A stretch of DNA of 64,000 nt, taken from the NCBI GenBank assembly GCA_963806685.1, contig CAWDZB010000014.1, forward strand, positions 58,570 to 122,569, written 5' to 3'. Origin of the DNA: DDH964 sp963806685. GTDB taxonomy: Bacteria; Desulfobacterota; Desulfuromonadia; Desulfuromonadales; DDH964. Position numbers and translations under genes: made by a program. Below the pieces are notes generated by a model. It made no database searches. It saw only the letters and a program-made list of their open reading frames with translations, and was not told the DNA's origin. Below, in pieces: positions 60,585 to 64,000 of this stretch. The stretch's first letter is position 1. Each line of letters opens with the position of its first letter.

Positions 60585-60600
60585 TTGGCAATATGGCCAA
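60585..60600 (-). promoter_or_regulatory. TTGGC-N6-GCCAA operator before the permease operon
   Basis: TTGGCAATATGGCCAA, 30 bases upstream of the permease ATG; differs in one base from the site before the arsR gene. Confidence 0.75.
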
Positions 60601-60621
60601 ATACTTGGATAAAAAAAGAGG

Positions 60622-60954
60622 CTACTTCCCCACGGCCTGCAGCAACGCCGAATGCTCTTTCGCCTGGGACTCCAGCACCGACTCCACGCAGCCGAAGAAG
60701 TTGAGAATGCAGGGGACGCGCAGCCGATAGAAGACCTGGTTGCCGCGCTTGTCGTCGAAAACGATGCCGGCCTGCTTGAGGACCGTCAAATGCTTGGAGA
60801 CGGTGGAGACATCGGCGCCGATCATCGCCGTCAGGTCGCAGACGCAGCGTTCTTCCTTCGCCAGCTCCTCGATAATAAGCAGCCGGCTCGGGTGGGCCAT
60901 GGCCTTGAGCACCCGGGCCCGGGCTTCGAGATGGTTTCTGCGCTTGGTATCCAT
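60622..60954 (-). CDS. ArsR-family repressor of the permease/thioredoxin operon
   Basis: 110-aa winged-helix regulator. AMAHPSRLLIIEELAKEERCVCDLT has the CVC metal(loid) pair, STVSKHLTVLKQAGIVFDDKRGNQVFYRL is the recognition helix and wing, and LNFFGCVE gives a third Cys. Palindromes on both sides of the gene suggest it represses itself and the downstream operon. ATG at 60954. Confidence 0.92.
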   Translation of the reverse strand: MDTKRRNHLEARARVLKAMAHPSRLLIIEELAKEERCVCDLTAMIGADVSTVSKHLTVLKQAGIVFDDKRGNQVFYRLRVPCILNFFGCVESVLESQAKEHSALLQAVGK

Positions 60955-60974
60955 GCCGCCGTCCCTTCTCATAC

Positions 60975-60990
60975 TTGGCAATATAGCCAA
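60975..60990 (-). promoter_or_regulatory. TTGGC-N6-GCCAA operator before the ArsR gene
   Basis: TTGGCAATATAGCCAA, 21 bases upstream of the ATG at 60954; a further GCCAAG half-site follows at 60993. Confidence 0.75.
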
Positions 60991-61134
60991 ATAGCCAAGA
61001 ATGTCAAGTCCCTATTTTGAACGCTTCAACGCCCTGGCACGGGACAAAACCGCGACCGTCTCTTGCAAATCCCGCCGTTTGCTTTTTAGTTTGAACAGGG
61101 CTTTATAATCGTCCCCCCGGCCAGGAAAACAGCT

Positions 61135-63904
<2,770 letters not shown>

Positions 63905-63973
63905 ACCCGTCGCCGGCCTTCCCGCCCCAGCCTTCCCGCCAGATTCACTCTATCCCTTCTCCTCCAAATCGAC

Positions 63974-64000
63974 GGGGGAGGCTCTCGCCTCCCCCGCTTT
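63974..64000 (+). terminator. Terminator after ppc, cut by the window edge
   Basis: 9-bp stem GGGGGAGGC/GCCTCCCCC with a 4-base loop, followed by GCTTT at the edge of the window. Confidence 0.8.

Overview
The window reads as chromosome of a GC-rich, diazotrophic, anaerobic deltaproteobacterium of the Desulfuromonadia (Geobacter/Desulfuromonas-like). I infer this from a nifHDK-nifX-fdxB-nifB cluster paired with an ANTAR-type antiterminator (the nif control logic known in Geobacter), a nuo operon with a fused NuoBCD, many c-di-GMP and redox proteins, and family-specific intergenic repeats. No rRNA, tRNA or CRISPR array was recognised.

Layout. 1-7.5 kb: c-di-GMP regulator (cut by the left edge), EamA permease, hotdog thioesterase, an aberrant ADP-ribosylglycohydrolase, pterin dehydratase, a frameshifted quinone oxidoreductase and NhaD. 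7.6-18 kb: nitrogen fixation. nifH-nifD-nifK-nifX-fdxB-nifX-like form one unit. nifB heads a second unit whose next three genes are a cytosolic solute-binding-like protein, a HypB/CobW-like GTPase and an ABC ATPase with no permease. nifH and nifB share a leader design: a sigma-54 promoter, a hexaloop hairpin, then two GC-rich hairpins with T-tracts. 18-22.8 kb: a Cys-rich protein, an odd ferredoxin, a macrodomain protein, draG, an IS1595-type element with an exact 8-bp target duplication, draT, and the ANTAR response regulator. NifH has the arginine that DraT modifies, so nitrogenase is probably controlled both by antitermination and by ADP-ribosylation.

22.9-35.5 kb: a REC-PAS-GGDEF-EAL protein, several envelope proteins, an FMN reductase, a methyltransferase, a 14-repeat RCC1-like lipoprotein, and copy A of a ~470-bp repeat. 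35.8-50.5 kb: complete nuo operon (A, BCD fusion, E to N), minus strand, genes mostly overlapping by 4 bases. 50.6-54.9 kb: rnhA, a two-half permease with an in-frame TGA and a hairpin placed like a bacterial SECIS (candidate selenoprotein), inverted copy B of the repeat, and arsR-arsC-acr3. 55-61 kb: a second metalloid/thiol-redox locus (TSUP, CDF, FmdE, CcdA-like, two thioredoxin-like proteins, ArsF-like, permease, ArsR) with three identical-format TTGGC-N6-GCCAA palindromes. 61.1-64 kb: PEP carboxylase and its terminator.

Caution: at least six conserved genes contain a short indel that breaks the frame. Several lie in homopolymers, so sequencing error is likely for some of them.
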